64,000 nt of DNA, taken from the NCBI GenBank assembly GCA_963922205.1, contig CAWUHX010000024.1:1426001-1490000 (forward strand), written 5' to 3'. Under the pieces are notes generated by a model. It saw nothing but the letters and a program-made list of their open reading frames with translations, was not told the origin of the DNA and did no database searches. Origin of the DNA: Romanomermis culicivorax (lineage: Eukaryota; Nematoda; Enoplea; Mermithida; Mermithidae). The position numbers were made by a program, and so were the translations under genes. Numbering within the stretch: position 1 is the first letter of the stretch; the number at the start of each line of letters is the position of its first letter. Shown piece by piece: positions 45,540 through 56,971 of the stretch.

Positions 45540-46250
45540 AATCAACCAGCTTGAAAAAAACAATCAACCAACCAATCTGGGAAACAACTAACTGATATGA
45601 TAAGAAACCAATCAATTTGGGAAGCAACCAATCAACTGATCTGGGAAGTCACCAATATATATTTTGGAAACAACCAACCAACTAATCTAGGGAGCAACTA
45701 ACCACTTTGGAAAACAACCAAACGACTGAACTGTGAAGCACCCAACCAATTTGGGAAACAACCAGCTAACTGATCTGGAAAGCAACCAATTAACAATCTG
45801 GTAGTCAACCAACCATCTGATCAGGGAAGCAACCAACCAACCCAGTTATCTGGAAAGCAACCAGCAAACTGATCTGGGAAACAGTGAATCCATTTGGAAA
45901 AAACAAACCAACTGAACTGGAAAATAACCAACCAACCAACCTGGGAAACAACTGACCAAGTGATCTAGAAAGCAACCAGCCAACTGATCCAGGAAGCAAC
46001 CAATAAACTGATCCCAGAAACAACCAACCCAATGATCTGAGAAACAACCAACCAATCTGGGAGTCAACCAACCAACTGATCTGCGTAGCAACCAACCAAT
46101 TTTGATCAACAACCAACAAAGTGATCTGAGAGGCAACCAACCAAGCAATCTCTGAAGCAAGATTAGTGAAAAACCAACAAACTAATCATGGAGTCAGTAA
46201 CCACCAACTAACAAATTTAAGAAACTACCAACTAATTTTGGAGTAAAGTG
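45540..46250 (+). repeat. Minisatellite with units AACCAACCAACTGATCTGGGAAGC (~20-24 bp)
   Basis: More than 25 diverged units containing AACCAACCAA and (A/C)TGATCTGG(A/G)AAGC. On the minus strand it reads as a WLLPGSVGWLL-type repeat peptide. The long minus-strand frames in this region come from the repeat and are not genes. Confidence 0.85.
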
Positions 46251-46429
46251 TAAAATTGGCCAATGTACTGATAAAAAAGTGGCAGCAACACTGTATTTAG
46301 AGGGTGGGCGGGGTCACACTTGGAGCTTTGTCATATGTCGATTTCGTGTCTATCACTGAGAAAAATATAAAAATTTCCCAGCCCAACCTGAATAGCCTAC
46401 TACTGTGTTCTGTTTACAGATTCAAAAAT

Positions 46430-46910
46430 ATTAGCTTGGCTATTAGGCTAATGTGCTTATGAATTAGGCTGATGTGGCTGATGTGGGTCAGTGTGGGCGG
46501 CTAATGGGCTAATGTGGCCAATGGGCTAATGTGGCCAATGAGCTAATGTGGCCAATGGGATAATGTGGCCAATGGGCCAATGTGGACTATGGTTTGATGT
46601 GGCCCATGGGGTAATGTGGCCAACGGGCTAATGTGGCCAATGAGCAAATGGACTAATGTGGCCAATGTGGCCAATGGGCTATTGCGGCCAATGGGCTAAT
46701 GGGCTAATGTGGCCAATCGGCTAATGTAGCCAATGGGCTAATGTGGATGAATAGGTCAGCATAAGTTATGCGGGTCAATACAGTTGATGGGGCAATGTGG
46801 TTAATTGGCTAATATGGCCAATGGGCTAATAGGGCCAATGGGCTAATGTGGCCCATGGCCTAATGTGGCCAATGTGCCAATGTGGCCAATTGGCTAATGT
46901 GGGTCTATGC
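46430..46910 (+). repeat. Minisatellite with unit GGGCTAATGTGGCCAAT (17 bp)
   Basis: About 25 copies, several exact, of a unit mixing GGCTAATG and TGGCCAAT. A short echo, CATTAGCCCATTAGCC, lies in opposite orientation near 47434-47452. The palindromic word TGGCCA recurs in each unit. Confidence 0.88.
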
Positions 46911-47580
46911 TCTTTACAGATTTTCAGATGCAACATGCAATATATGAATTATGTGTGCTCCGTTATGTATTTTAATGGACACCAGTTTAGCAGTTGTTTC
47001 ATTTGGCATGTATAAAATGAAAAAAAGCCAACTAGTAATACTGAGAAGTTTCAGTACCTGTGTTCTTGACCTCTATTGCTCAGGCTTTATCAGTTACTTG
47101 TACGACATGTCAAAATAACCCCGAATGTATAGCGACCTTATCCGTGTGTGTCATCCCCACAACTCGACTTTTGAAATATCATGAAGAGGAAGAAACCTAA
47201 TCCAAAGTTGTCCTGCAAACTCTTGCAAATAAAAATTATATGTTGCTTTTCCTTTGGCCTTGTGCAAAATGTACAATGTGTTTCATTAGCATATTTAAAA
47301 ATATGCAAATATGACAAGAGTGTTTCATAAGCATAATTTAAAAATATACAAATATGACAAAAATAATACAATACGAGGTTATTATACATGTACGTATATG
47401 CATGATTGACATTTAAAATGTATATCTTGTTCATTAGCCCATTAGCCCATTAGCCAAGTGAATAACTAAATCGATAAACGATCATCTTTAGCCATGGTGC
47501 ATGCCGTAGGAAGCTATTTCCGTTGGCTGAATTTTCCTGTGCTTCACACCAGTCAATGACTAAAGCAGTCATTGTTTTCT
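46911..47580. other. Interval without a supported gene
   Basis: AT-rich; contains the short inverted echo of the 17-bp minisatellite. No domain is seen in the single minus-strand frame (47138-47434). Confidence 0.35.
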
Positions 47581-48060
47581 ATCTTCCATGGTCATTAGCA
47601 TATCTACTTCCACTTACTAATTAATGTTTAATAGTTTCAACCAACTGAATTACCTCTTCTCTTTTTTTATTATAGTTGAAAGTCAATATTTTGCCGATAA
47701 ATGATAATTCCAACAATATTTACAATTTTATTCTCTCATCTCGCTCCAAGCACAGTCTTTTTCTTCAAATAGGATCTTTTGTGGAGAAAAATTTGGAAAA
47801 TGAGAAAAAAATTTGGGCATGGTTCTCATCGTGGAAAAAATTTTTTTGAGTTTAAAACCAAAAAGATGCATTTTGGTGAACTTCACAGAAAGTCCAAACC
47901 TAAAAATTTTCCGGCGCTTTGCACTAGTCATGAGTATAACAGTCACTGTTTTCTATCAGGCGTGACCGTCAGCATATGTTCACCTACTAATTAAATTTCA
48001 GCAGTTTCTATCAATTGAACTATTCATCTCTTTTATACTGCAGTGTCTTTCATTGCTCAA
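47581..48060 (+). repeat. Dispersed repeat family R1, copy with TTTTCCGGCGCTTTGC
   Basis: Holds, in order, CTTACTAATTAATG, GAGGAAAAATTTGG-type purine runs, ATGGTTCTCATCGTGGAAAA, AAAAGATGCATTTTGGTG, TTTTCCGGCGCTTTGC and TATCAGGCGTGACCGTCAGC. The same order is found at 54560-54900 and, more worn, at 62690-63150. Non-coding. Element type unknown. Confidence 0.6.
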
Positions 48061-49399
48061 AACTTTTTGTCATAGCTCGAAACTTTTTGCATCGGTTCTT
48101 TGGTAGAATAAGATGCAAGCTAATGAGAAACGTTCAAAAACCCCATCAGAAATGATTTTAAACGATTTTTAAGCAAAGAAACTAAGAAAATTGATTTTTC
48201 CTCATGAGTAAAAACTTTTTGTTGTTTTTCCACAAATGGAGCAAAAATTCTCCAGCAAAAAAAAACACTGGCCCCAGTGCTCGTCATTTGTTTAGCTTTT
48301 TCTGTGCAGAGTGAATAATATTTAGCTGTGCGAATTTTTTTTTTTACATTTATCGCACCGGACGGAAATAACTTTCAAGAGTTATCGAGTTTAGTAAAGA
48401 GTTTAGCAACAGTTTACCACTGCAGGTTAATCAATTCCTAACATAGAGTCAACAACGATATTATTTCGGCACAAAATTCTGCATGCGTACTTACTTTCAG
48501 CATTTAGTTATACCAACCTGTGGCATCTGTCAAGGAGCACACGATGAATATAAAAATGACCATAAAAATGATAAAATTATGATATAAATTTAATTACTAA
48601 AATTTACTTCCTTATTATGTTATATTATCTTAACTTTTTATTATAAGTTTTCATGCATGATTAATTACTTTCCATTTTTGTGAATCGAAAAATAACTTTC
48701 AGCTCAAGCTATTTTTAGTTAGCTCAAAGAATAAAAGCATGGTGTTAAAGAATGACACCATTCATGAATGTACTTTGAGGCTTACAGAAAGTATAGGAAA
48801 ACAGATGTGATAATCTGATTTATGGCCTATTTTATGGCCCTTTGTTTAGCAAAGTGCACTTTGCCAAAGTGCACTTTGTCATAGTCGAGTTCCACAAATT
48901 TTCAAATGGACCTTTACTAAAAGGGCACTTTGCAAAGTTCCCTTTGGAAAAGGGAATTTTTAAAATTTTAGTTCCACAATGAACCTTTTGATAAAAGGAA
49001 CACTTTTCAACGTAAAAGTAAAGGGAAAGTTTCAAAGGGAGGGGGGAGGTCCCTTTGGAATGAAAGTGAGAAATTTTTAAGGCTTTTTTTTATGAAATCG
49101 TGTAATTCCTCCCTAAGTTGTTTCCCTACTTAAATCAAAACCTTATAATTTAGGATTATTTTATCAGTCGAAAGTTTTTAGATGTAAAATTTTAGATGTA
49201 GATTTTGCTATATCAAAGTGGATAAAATTCTTCAAACAACAGCTGGGCGATTCATTTGTTTATGACTGAATTACTAAATTTTAGGTATTCATTTATTTTT
49301 TAGATTAAACTTTTCATCTTATAATTAATTTTAAACTAATTTAAGTAAATTATTGCTGCTCAACGCGTTGTTAGGCAGATACTTGATGAAGAAAAAATT

Positions 49400-50494
49400 T
49401 ACCTCCGATTAGGAAATTTAAACATTTAATAAATCCCTCCAATGGTTTATCTGACGTTGACATTTACAATCGATATAGATTTCTGGCAAACATTATTTTA
49501 GAAATAACGGATTTAATTAAAGACAAAATTGAAAGGCCGTCAAATAGAAGCTGCGCTATACCGCCTTTAATACAAGTTTGCGTCACCTTGCGATATTTGG
49601 CATCAAATTCATTTCAGCAAGTAGGCTTTGTAATATAAATATAATTAAACTAATGATCAAAAATTTTGATGATTCAACATCATAAAGTTTTTTTTAATTA
49701 ATCTAGTTTTTTCTTTACATTTTTATGTTATTGGGGACATGGTTAATATTGCAAAAAGTACGTCTTGTTGGTCAATTTAGCATTGTTTGAAGGCATTGGT
49801 ACAACATCTACCCCAATTTATCAAATTTCCTACTGGTCAACAATTAATACAACAGAAACAAAAATTTTTCGAACAAGGTCGTTTTCCTAAAGTTATTGGT
49901 TTAATTGACAGTACTCATATTCGGATTATAGTGCTGGCAAAATTTGAAAACGTGTATGTCAATGGAAAGTCCTTCCATTCTCTAAACATTCAAGGGGTTT
50001 GCGACACCACTGGTTATTTTACGAATTTGACCACCATGTAGCCTGGTAGTACACAGGATCTGCGTGTATTCAATGAATCGGCATAATGCCATCAATTAGA
50101 AAATGGGGAACATTTAGGTCACCTATTAGGTGATAGTGGATATGGATGTAAAATATTTTTATTAACGCCTTATCTATCACCAACAACTCCCGAACAGGTT
50201 TGCTATAATAATGCTCACAAAAGAATGCGCATCTTAATCGAACAAGTGTTTGGTCCATGGAAAAGATGTTTTGCTATTTTACACAGAGAATTAAGGGTCA
50301 AATATGAACGTGCTCCTTTAGTTATTATTTGTTGTGGTATTTTGCACAATATTGCTGTAAAACATAGATTACCAGACTTTGAAGAAATGAACAAAGATTA
50401 AGATGATGACGAATTCCCAAATTTAAACATTCAAAATTTACAAAATGGTTTAGGATATCGGGATATGGTTACCCACACGTTTTTTAATGATTAA
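49400..50494 (+). pseudogene. HARBI1-like transposase of the PIF/Harbinger element
   Basis: An N-terminal stretch at about 49440-49640 (DVDIYNRYRFLANIILEI...LRYLASNSFQQ) is followed by a probable ~110-bp intron or gap and IAKSTSCWSI. The nuclease domain starts at 49787: KVIGLIDSTHIRI (first Asp), FHSLNIQGVCD, PGSTQDLRVFNES, then LLGDSGYGCKIFLLTPY (second Asp) and RMRILIEQVFGPWKRCF (Glu), and ICCGILHNIA. This is the DDE set of HARBI1-type nucleases. The frame runs to 50494 but holds four stop codons (near 49776, 50039, 50087 and 50400) without frameshifts, so it is inactive yet recently intact. Confidence 0.85.
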
Positions 50495-51193
50495 ATTATA
50501 AAAAAAGTGAAAATTGACATGCTAGTTTATGATTTCTATTTGATACTTTATGTTTGGTTAAAATTTTAAATTAAACAATAATTAGTAACTTGTAAAAAAA
50601 TTAAATTTACATATTTTTTCAGTGTAACAATGTTGTAACCTAGAACTTCAGTACTATATTTATAGTAGTAAAAAACTCCTTCAACAATGGTGTCAACTAT
50701 TAGTCAGTTAGGAATTAAAATAATCCATAAAGCATACATACATAAATATTTTGTAAAGCATTAAAAAACAAAAAAAATTGTGTAAATATAAAGTAAAAAA
50801 TTCGTTCCAATTAGCTTTTTTGCTGGTGTTTGGTTTACTTTATTGATTTATTTACTAACACACTCCTATATATGTACACCAAGTTTACACTTTGGGGGTG
50901 CAGACTTTTTGAGTCTTCAAAAAAAAACATAATTTTTTGTGTAAATAACCTAAAAATACCGTTATTGTTTTGAATTAGTTTTTTGGTAGTGTTGTCATAG
51001 TTTAAAATAATTTATTGATCACTTTATTGATTGATTTTATTTCTATGTTTTGCAAACCGGACTATATAAATAATAACCGATTTTTTTCATTTTAAAATTT
51101 ATTCAGTTCACAACAACTTTACAAAAAAAATTTATGGAATACAATTTTTTTTCAATTTTTTGTATTTACATGAAATCTAATAAAAAACGTTCA
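50495..51193. other. Spacer between the two Harbinger genes
   Basis: About 700 bp, very AT-rich, no frame. Expected to hold the convergent 3' UTRs. Confidence 0.5.
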
Positions 51194-52083
51194 TTACACA
51201 TTTTCACCAATTTTGCTGTCGCTGTTTACTATTCGAACCTTGGAATTATTGGCCAATAATGCAATCTGGAGTTGTATTTTCGTGGATAAGAAACCATAGT
51301 ACGTGGACTTGGCTTGTGCTGCTGCTCTTAAATCTTTAATTAATTCCACTTCCACATCGTATTTTTCTTTTGCGGCTAAATTTTCACTTAATTCCACTTT
51401 TAAAACATCGATTGTTATTTGTTCCTTGGTAACAGAATCATTTACCCTATCCGAATCTTGGAATTTTCTTTTTAAATTAAGACATCTGGATGATGATGTT
51501 GGTCGTTCTAACAAAAACCAGCATCAAAGCTTCGTAATGTATTTTGGGACTTTGTTGTTGTGTTAGTGGGGATAACACATCATCGGACAACAAATCTAAA
51601 TACCTTACCGCTGTATTTGGTGGAATTAATGAGTCGAAACCACCTGGTTCACCAGAAAAAACCGGGTTATTGTCACCAAAAATATTGATAATTTTTTTCT
51701 CTTCATCGGTTAAATCAGCAGGTGGTGGGCCACCACTGGTAACACTAAAAGCATACAATTTCGTACAAAATCTATGATTTATGTTTTAAATTTTTTTGGG
51801 GTTTTGAGAACTAAACATGACTTTTATTTACCCGGCTTCTTTCTTCTTTTTTTCCAATTTCCTTTCGGCTTTTACTCGAAATATTTTCCAAACATTTCTT
51901 AATTTGATCGATGGTTGGAGCTTGACCTGATGATCGAAGAGCATTCACATTACTGGCCACCTAAACATGATACGAAACTAACTTTGTAAAATTACAATTG
52001 AGTCGAGTACTACGAAATGTTGGATTAGAACGGCGTGTTGTTCTCTTGTTAAACAGTCTTACTTTTTCACACTTTACATCCAT
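51194..52083 (-). pseudogene. Harbinger Myb/SANT-type DNA-binding partner protein, fragmentary
   Basis: The minus-strand pieces are a start near 52083 (MDVKCEKVRLFNKRTTRRSN), a segment VNALRSSGQAPTIDQIKKCL with a basic run (51960-51830), then 51758-51477 (LTDEEKKIINIFGDN, GGFDSLIPPN) and 51514-51194 (a coiled-coil-like KVELSENLAAKEKYDVEVEL). The order and content match the second gene of PIF/Harbinger elements, which helps the nuclease bind the ends and enter the nucleus. Stops and probable introns separate the pieces. The exon structure is not resolved. Confidence 0.6.
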
Positions 52084-52699
52084 TATCGTATATTTCAACA
52101 GAATTTTTAAACTATGTATATATAACTTTCACAGTTATCGTCTATAAAATTATAATTTCATTTGTTTTAAACTTCGACAACTAACAAAACCTATAATTTA
52201 ATTTTCAAGAAGGTGGCGATGCCTACAATTTGTAAATTACATCTCGCTCAAGAAATATCCTAATTAGAAAAAATCGAGATTTTTTTAAACAGTGAGTGGC
52301 ACAATTATTACAACGCCTAACAGAATGCAAGCTCTATTTTGCTAAATATATATCTCTAGCTAGCACAAACTAAGTGAGATTTAAGTCGATGATGACCCCA
52401 AAGTGAGAATTTAATTATATCATAAATAAACATGTTCTAATATAGAAAGTGCCTTTTGCAAAGTTCCCTCTGCAAAGTGTTGGTTGCAGTCTCAATGATG
52501 GAACTCCTTTGCAAAGGGTACTTTTGGTAGGGCACTTTTGAAAGTGCACTTTGTGGCAAAAAAACCCTTTTACTTTAGCAAAGTGCTCTTAGCCAAAGGG
52601 CTTGTTTGTGGAACTGGGCCCAGGACTCAAAATTTTTTCCTCATTTTTAAAAGCGTTTATAATGTCTTTCTTATGCATTTTAAGAGCATACCTGTTAGA

Positions 52700-52870
52700 G
52701 GTCCGACCAGTTGGGCAGTGGCTAAACAGCGGCGTGGCTACTTAGCCAAGTTCGCTATACAGTCGCGCACACTGGCTAAATGGACTCGAGCCCATCTAGC
52801 CCAAACCCACAAAATGGCTAGATGGACTCGAGTCCACCCAGTCAAAAACACGCAAAACGGCTAAATGGAC
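52700..52870 (+). repeat. Short tandem array with core GGACTCGAGTCC
   Basis: Three ~46-bp units around GGCTAAATGGACTCGAG and CCATCTAGCC. It runs into the foldback element, whose ends carry the same words. Related arrays lie at 56400-56520 (inverted) and 60935-60960. Confidence 0.7.
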
Positions 52871-54552
52871 TCGAGTTTTCCTGTAGTACAGTAAATGTGT
52901 GAATATTGAAAGCTGTGAGATGAATTTTAAAACATGCAGATCTGTAGGTAGGTTACAAATAACTATCCAAATCAAACATGTGAGTAAATTTTCATAACGT
53001 TCGCGAGTGTCTGCACAATGATGCACGTGTTGCATGTAAGTTGTTCATTAATTTAGAAAAATTTTTAAATTTAAAATTAGAAAATTTCAAATCAAAAATT
53101 GAAAAATTTTAAAATTATTATTTGAAAATTTTTGAAATTTAGACTGAATAAATTTAAAAATTTTTAATCCAAAATTTATAATCGAAAAATTTTACAATTT
53201 ATAATTGAAAAAATTTAAAATTGAAAATTTTTAAAATTTACAATGAACAAATTCGAAACTTAGAATGAACAAATTAAAAAATTTTTAAATTCAAAAAATT
53301 TGAAATTACAATTCAAAATTAAAAACCTTATATTTGAAAAATTTTTAAATTGAAAAATTTTTAATTTAAAAAATTTGAAATTTAGAAAATTTTGACTTTG
53401 AAAAATTAAAAATTTTAAAAAATTAAAAATTTAAAAATTTTAAATTCAAGATAGAAAATTGAAAAATTTTAAAATTATGAGTTGAGAAATTTTAAAACTT
53501 AATTGGGAAATTTTAAAATTAAAAAATTTGAAAATTTAAACCTGAAAAATAAAAGAAAAATTAAAATTTTTCGTTCATAAATTTCAAGGTTTCGTAATTA
53601 TAAATTTTTAAATTTTCAAATTTAAATTTTTTTCATTTTTTATTTTAAATTTTTTTTTAATTTTAAATTTCGATGAATTTTTTAAATTTAAATTTAAATT
53701 TAAAAATTTAAATCAAATCAAATTTAAAGTAACTTTAGTTAATTAATTAATTTTCAAATTTTTCAATTTTAAAATTTCTCAATTTAAAATTTAAAACAAT
53801 TTTAATTTTAAATTTTATTTTTTTTTCAATTATAAGTTTTAATATTTTTCAATTTTCAATCTTGAATTTTAAATTTTTCTAATTTTAATTTTTTTCAATT
53901 TTCAATCTTGAATTTTAAATTTTTTTTTATTTTAATTTTTTTTAATTTTAAATTTTTTTAATCTAATTTTTTAAATTTTAAATTTTTTTAATTTTAAATT
54001 TTTCAATTTTGAAATTTTTCAAATTTGAATTTCTTAATTTCAAATTTGAATTTTTTAATTTCAAATTTTAATTTCAAATTTTTTAATTTCAAATTTTAAT
54101 TTCAAATTTTTTAAATTTTAAAATTTTTCCAATTTCAAAATTTTTTAAATTTTTCCAATCTTAAATTTTAAATTTTTGAAATAAATTTTAAATTCTCCAA
54201 AAATTTTTCAATTTTGAAGTATTTATAGATTTTATAGATTATAGATTTTAAATTCAAAATTTTTCAAATTTGTCCATTCTAAAATAAAAGTTTTCAATTA
54301 TAAATTTTCAAATTTTTTAATTTTCAATTTAAAAATTTCCCAATTTTGAATTTAAATTTTTTTTAAAATCAATGAACAACTTACATGCAACGCGTGCATC
54401 ATTGTGTAGACACTCGCGAACGTTATGAAAATTTACTCACATGATTGATTTATTTGTCACTTGAATTTTCAGATCTGCACGTTTTAAAATTTATCTCACA
54501 GCATCCAATATTCACACATTTACTGTACTACGGGAAAACTCGAGTCCATTAG
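52861..54552. mobile_element. Foldback element: ~185-bp inverted arms around 1.3 kb of AAATTT-type sequence
   Basis: The left arm 52861-53050 (CTAAATGGACTCGAGTTTTC...GTAAGTTGTTCATTA) is mirrored at 54370-54552 (CAATGAACAACTTAC...GAAAACTCGAGTCCATTAG), about 88% alike by eye. The 1.3 kb between is nearly pure A/T with endless AAATTT/TTTAAA words: AAAATTTGAAAATTT types dominate the first half and TTTTAATTTTAAATTT types the second, so the halves could also pair. The whole 1.69 kb could fold on itself. No gene. Confidence 0.8.
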
Positions 54553-55830
54553 TGGTTTTTTTTGTGGGGATGGCACAAAAAATTTTGAGCGTTCGTGCCA
54601 ATTGGCACCACCGTTTTTTTCCTCAAATGGGGTCTTTTGAGGAAAAAAATTTCGAAATGAGGAAAAAAAATTTGGGTATGGTTCTCATTGTGGAAAAAAT
54701 TTTGGGGAATTCCAAACCGAAAAGATGCGTTCTGGTGGACTTAAAAGGGTCAAAATCTCAAAATTTTCCGGCGCTTCGCGCCGGTCAGGGGTACAATCTT
54801 GACTATTGTCTATCAGGCGCGGCCGTTAGCATATCTACTTCGACTTACTAATTAATGCTCAACAGTTTCTGTCAATCAAGTTAGCTCGTTTCATTTTCTA
54901 ATCGTTAACAGTCAATTATGTCGCCCAAAATTTAGATTTTTCATCAATTCCCTCTATTTTTTCTCTCGATGTTGGGAATTTTGTAAACGTCTACTACCTG
55001 AACTTTTGCGTTTATTGAAGATCGAAATTGAAGACATCATTCTAGACTGCGATTCTAGAGCTTCTGTTTATGAATATCTGTTAGAGAGATTTATTTTCCA
55101 GCGTTTTAGAATATAAAAACTGAAAAATTTTTCCGGCGCTGCGCGCCGGAATGGGAAGCAAACTATATACTTCATCAGTCGGATTTTAATTCATTTCCCA
55201 ACGTTGTGAAGGTTCAATTTCCAGCGTTTTAGGAAGTGAAAATCCGAAAATTTTTCCGGCGCTACGCGCCGGACCAAGAATTAAATAAAATTAGATGATT
55301 CTAATCAGAGCCATAGAAATGTTAATAACGGTTAAATTCCTGAGAACTCTATCGTTAACACGCTTCACCCGCTCCTGTAGAACACCAATATATTCGTCAT
55401 GAGCTCATTTTGGCTAATATAACTAGAATTTTCTCAATTTTTTTCCTCATTTTTGCAGGTTTCTGACTTTAAATACAACAAAATGCTCGGGTATGCTCCT
55501 AAAATGCATAAAAAAGCATCCGTAGCCACATTATAGACGTCTTTAAAAATGAGGAAAGTTTTTGGAAAATGAGGAAAAAAATTTTGGGTCCGGTTCTCAT
55601 GTGGAAAAAATCTTCGAGGAAAAAAAACGGTGATTGGCACAAAGTTTTTGGCTGGTCCAAGGCTAAATTTCCTTTATTTTTAGTTATTTTAGGGGCTGAA
55701 AACGCAAAATTTTCTCGGCGCTTGCGTCGATTCAATGATTTCAATATTGACTACTTTCCTTTGTCTCGAAAACGCAAGCGGATTCTATTCGAATAGTATA
55801 TTTTTATTATCGCAACAGACTTTGAGATTT
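54553..55830 (+). repeat. Dispersed repeat family R1, tandem/compound copy
   Basis: Contains GTGCCAATTGGCAC, purine runs, TTTTCCGGCGCTTCGCGCCGG (about 54767), two more TTTTTCCGGCGC-G-CGCGCCGGA hairpins near 55130 and 55255, and a second purine-run block at 55555-55760 followed by a worn version of the hairpin. Each hairpin is a perfect or near-perfect CGGCGC...GCGCCG palindrome after a run of T. No coding content. Confidence 0.65.
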
Positions 55831-55835
55831 TAATG

Positions 55836-56400
55836 ACTGGCTAAAAGATAGAAATTATTAACTTTCTCTGTTCATTCAGCTGGATTGAGAACCGAAACTT
55901 ATATTTTTGGTGTTGGATTCAAACAAAAAAATCCACATTTTTGGTACAACTATTCAACCAAAAATTTATGCGAGGCGACTTTCGACTTAGCTTTTTTCAC
56001 GAGAAAGCAATTATAGACAAGACATTCTAATCTCATCTTTAATAGTTGTTAGGAAGGAAGCCGAAAAGTAAAGGAAAACTTCATGACAAAAAGTCTATAA
56101 AAATATCTGAATTTTCGCAGCATTCAATTTCTTTTCGGATCGCAGAAACCGTTTTCTAGATCAGTTTTTCCTATCTCACTGACGTCACGTGGTTAGAGAA
56201 AATAGAGCAGGCACGATTTTTATGCAAATTAAATTAATGCGGTGAAAGTATCTTTTATTTTTTATCAAACTTTTGGCACAAAACTTTCTTAAGGTTTTCA
56301 GTACGTTTTTAGAGTGAAAATTTTTTTTGTACCATTGCCACAAATTTTTTTGGTCCGTTGTGCCAATTGGCACAAATGTCCGTGCACAAAAAAAACGCTG
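55836..56400 (+). repeat. Dispersed repeat family R2, copy 1
   Basis: Aligns along its length with 62200-62690: shared TATTTTTGGTGTT, AATTATAGACAA, TTCGCAGCATTCAATTTC, TATCTCACTGACGT, TTAGTGCGGTGAAAGTA-type words and a terminal GTGCCAATTGGCACAA with TGCACAAAAAA. About 70-75% alike by eye. It follows an R1 copy, as does the other one in reverse order, so R1 and R2 may be parts of one tandem unit. Confidence 0.7.
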
Positions 56401-56520
56401 ATTCAGCCGTTTTGCGTGTTTTTGACTAGGTAGGTGGGCTCGAGTCTAGCCAAGCCTGTAGGGGTTTTGACTAGATGGACTCGGGTCCATTTAGCCATTT
56501 TGGGGGTTTTGGTTAGATGC

Positions 56521-56703
56521 ATACCTGTAAGACCTCCGACCAGTTGGGGGGAGGTAGACAAAAGTCGAAAATTTTCCCAAAAAAGGCCAAAAAACATACA
56601 CTTTTTTGCTAATTTTTTTCAAACTGGGGGGGGGGGGTTGGATGATATTGGGTACATGGTTGGCCAAGTTGGAGGGGGGTCCCCCCCCAGGTACAGGTAT
56701 GAC
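56521..56703 (+). repeat. Repeat family R3, copy 1, with 12-G run
   Basis: Starts ACCTGTAAGACCTCCGACC, then GAAAATTTTCCCAAAAA, a run of 12 G, GTTGGCCAAGTTGG and GGGTCCCCCCCC. The same order occurs at 56972-57212. The long overlapping frames on both strands come from the repeat. Confidence 0.7.
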
Positions 56704-56860
56704 AGGGGCTATGCAGCGCCCGGCGCACTATAACAGTATTTCATTATTTTTTTATCCAGCGCCCGGCGCTGCATAACCAAGCATTATGATTTTTTTATTC
56801 AGCGCCGGGCGCTGAATAACCAGTGGCATGACACACGGTTATTCAGCGCCCGGCAACGAT
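56704..56860. repeat. Palindrome array 1: GCGCCSGGCGC units, ~43-bp period
   Basis: Four units centred near 56718, 56767, 56809 and 56847. The best is ATTCAGCGCCGGGCGCTGAAT followed by AACC; others use the complement core GCGCCCGGCGC. Spacers are AT-rich with CATTATGAT-like words. A second array lies at 60771-60920. Confidence 0.8.
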
Positions 56861-56971
56861 AACTACAGTAATCGGGACTTAAATCATTATATGCTGAAAA
56901 TACTAACTTAATCAGCGATATTAGTGAACGAAAGTCAAAAGTAATAGGGACCGCTTGCACCAGTGATTATA

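Larger units (their letters stand above)
48835..52620. mobile_element. PIF/Harbinger DNA transposon, decayed
   Basis: Two convergent genes as in PIF/Harbinger elements: a HARBI1-like nuclease on the plus strand (49400-50494) and a Myb/SANT-type partner protein on the minus strand (51194-52083). Both flanks (about 48835-49060 and 52440-52620) are filled with inverted words such as CAAAGTGCACTTTG, AAGTTCCCTTTG and GGAACTCC, a common subterminal arrangement in this superfamily. The right end reads, outward-in, GGGCCCAGTTCCACAAAC. A matching left terminus is not clear, so the borders are approximate and no target duplication is claimed. Confidence 0.75.

Noticed and set aside
45805-46160. Two long overlapping minus-strand frames with WLLPGSVGWLL-like repeats
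   Set aside because: Both are translations of the minisatellite; the periodic peptide is a by-product of the repeat unit.
56704-56860. Possible CRISPR-like array (regular palindromic repeats with spacers)
   Set aside because: Only four short units, spacers are AT-rich and similar to each other, the genome is eukaryotic and no cas genes occur.
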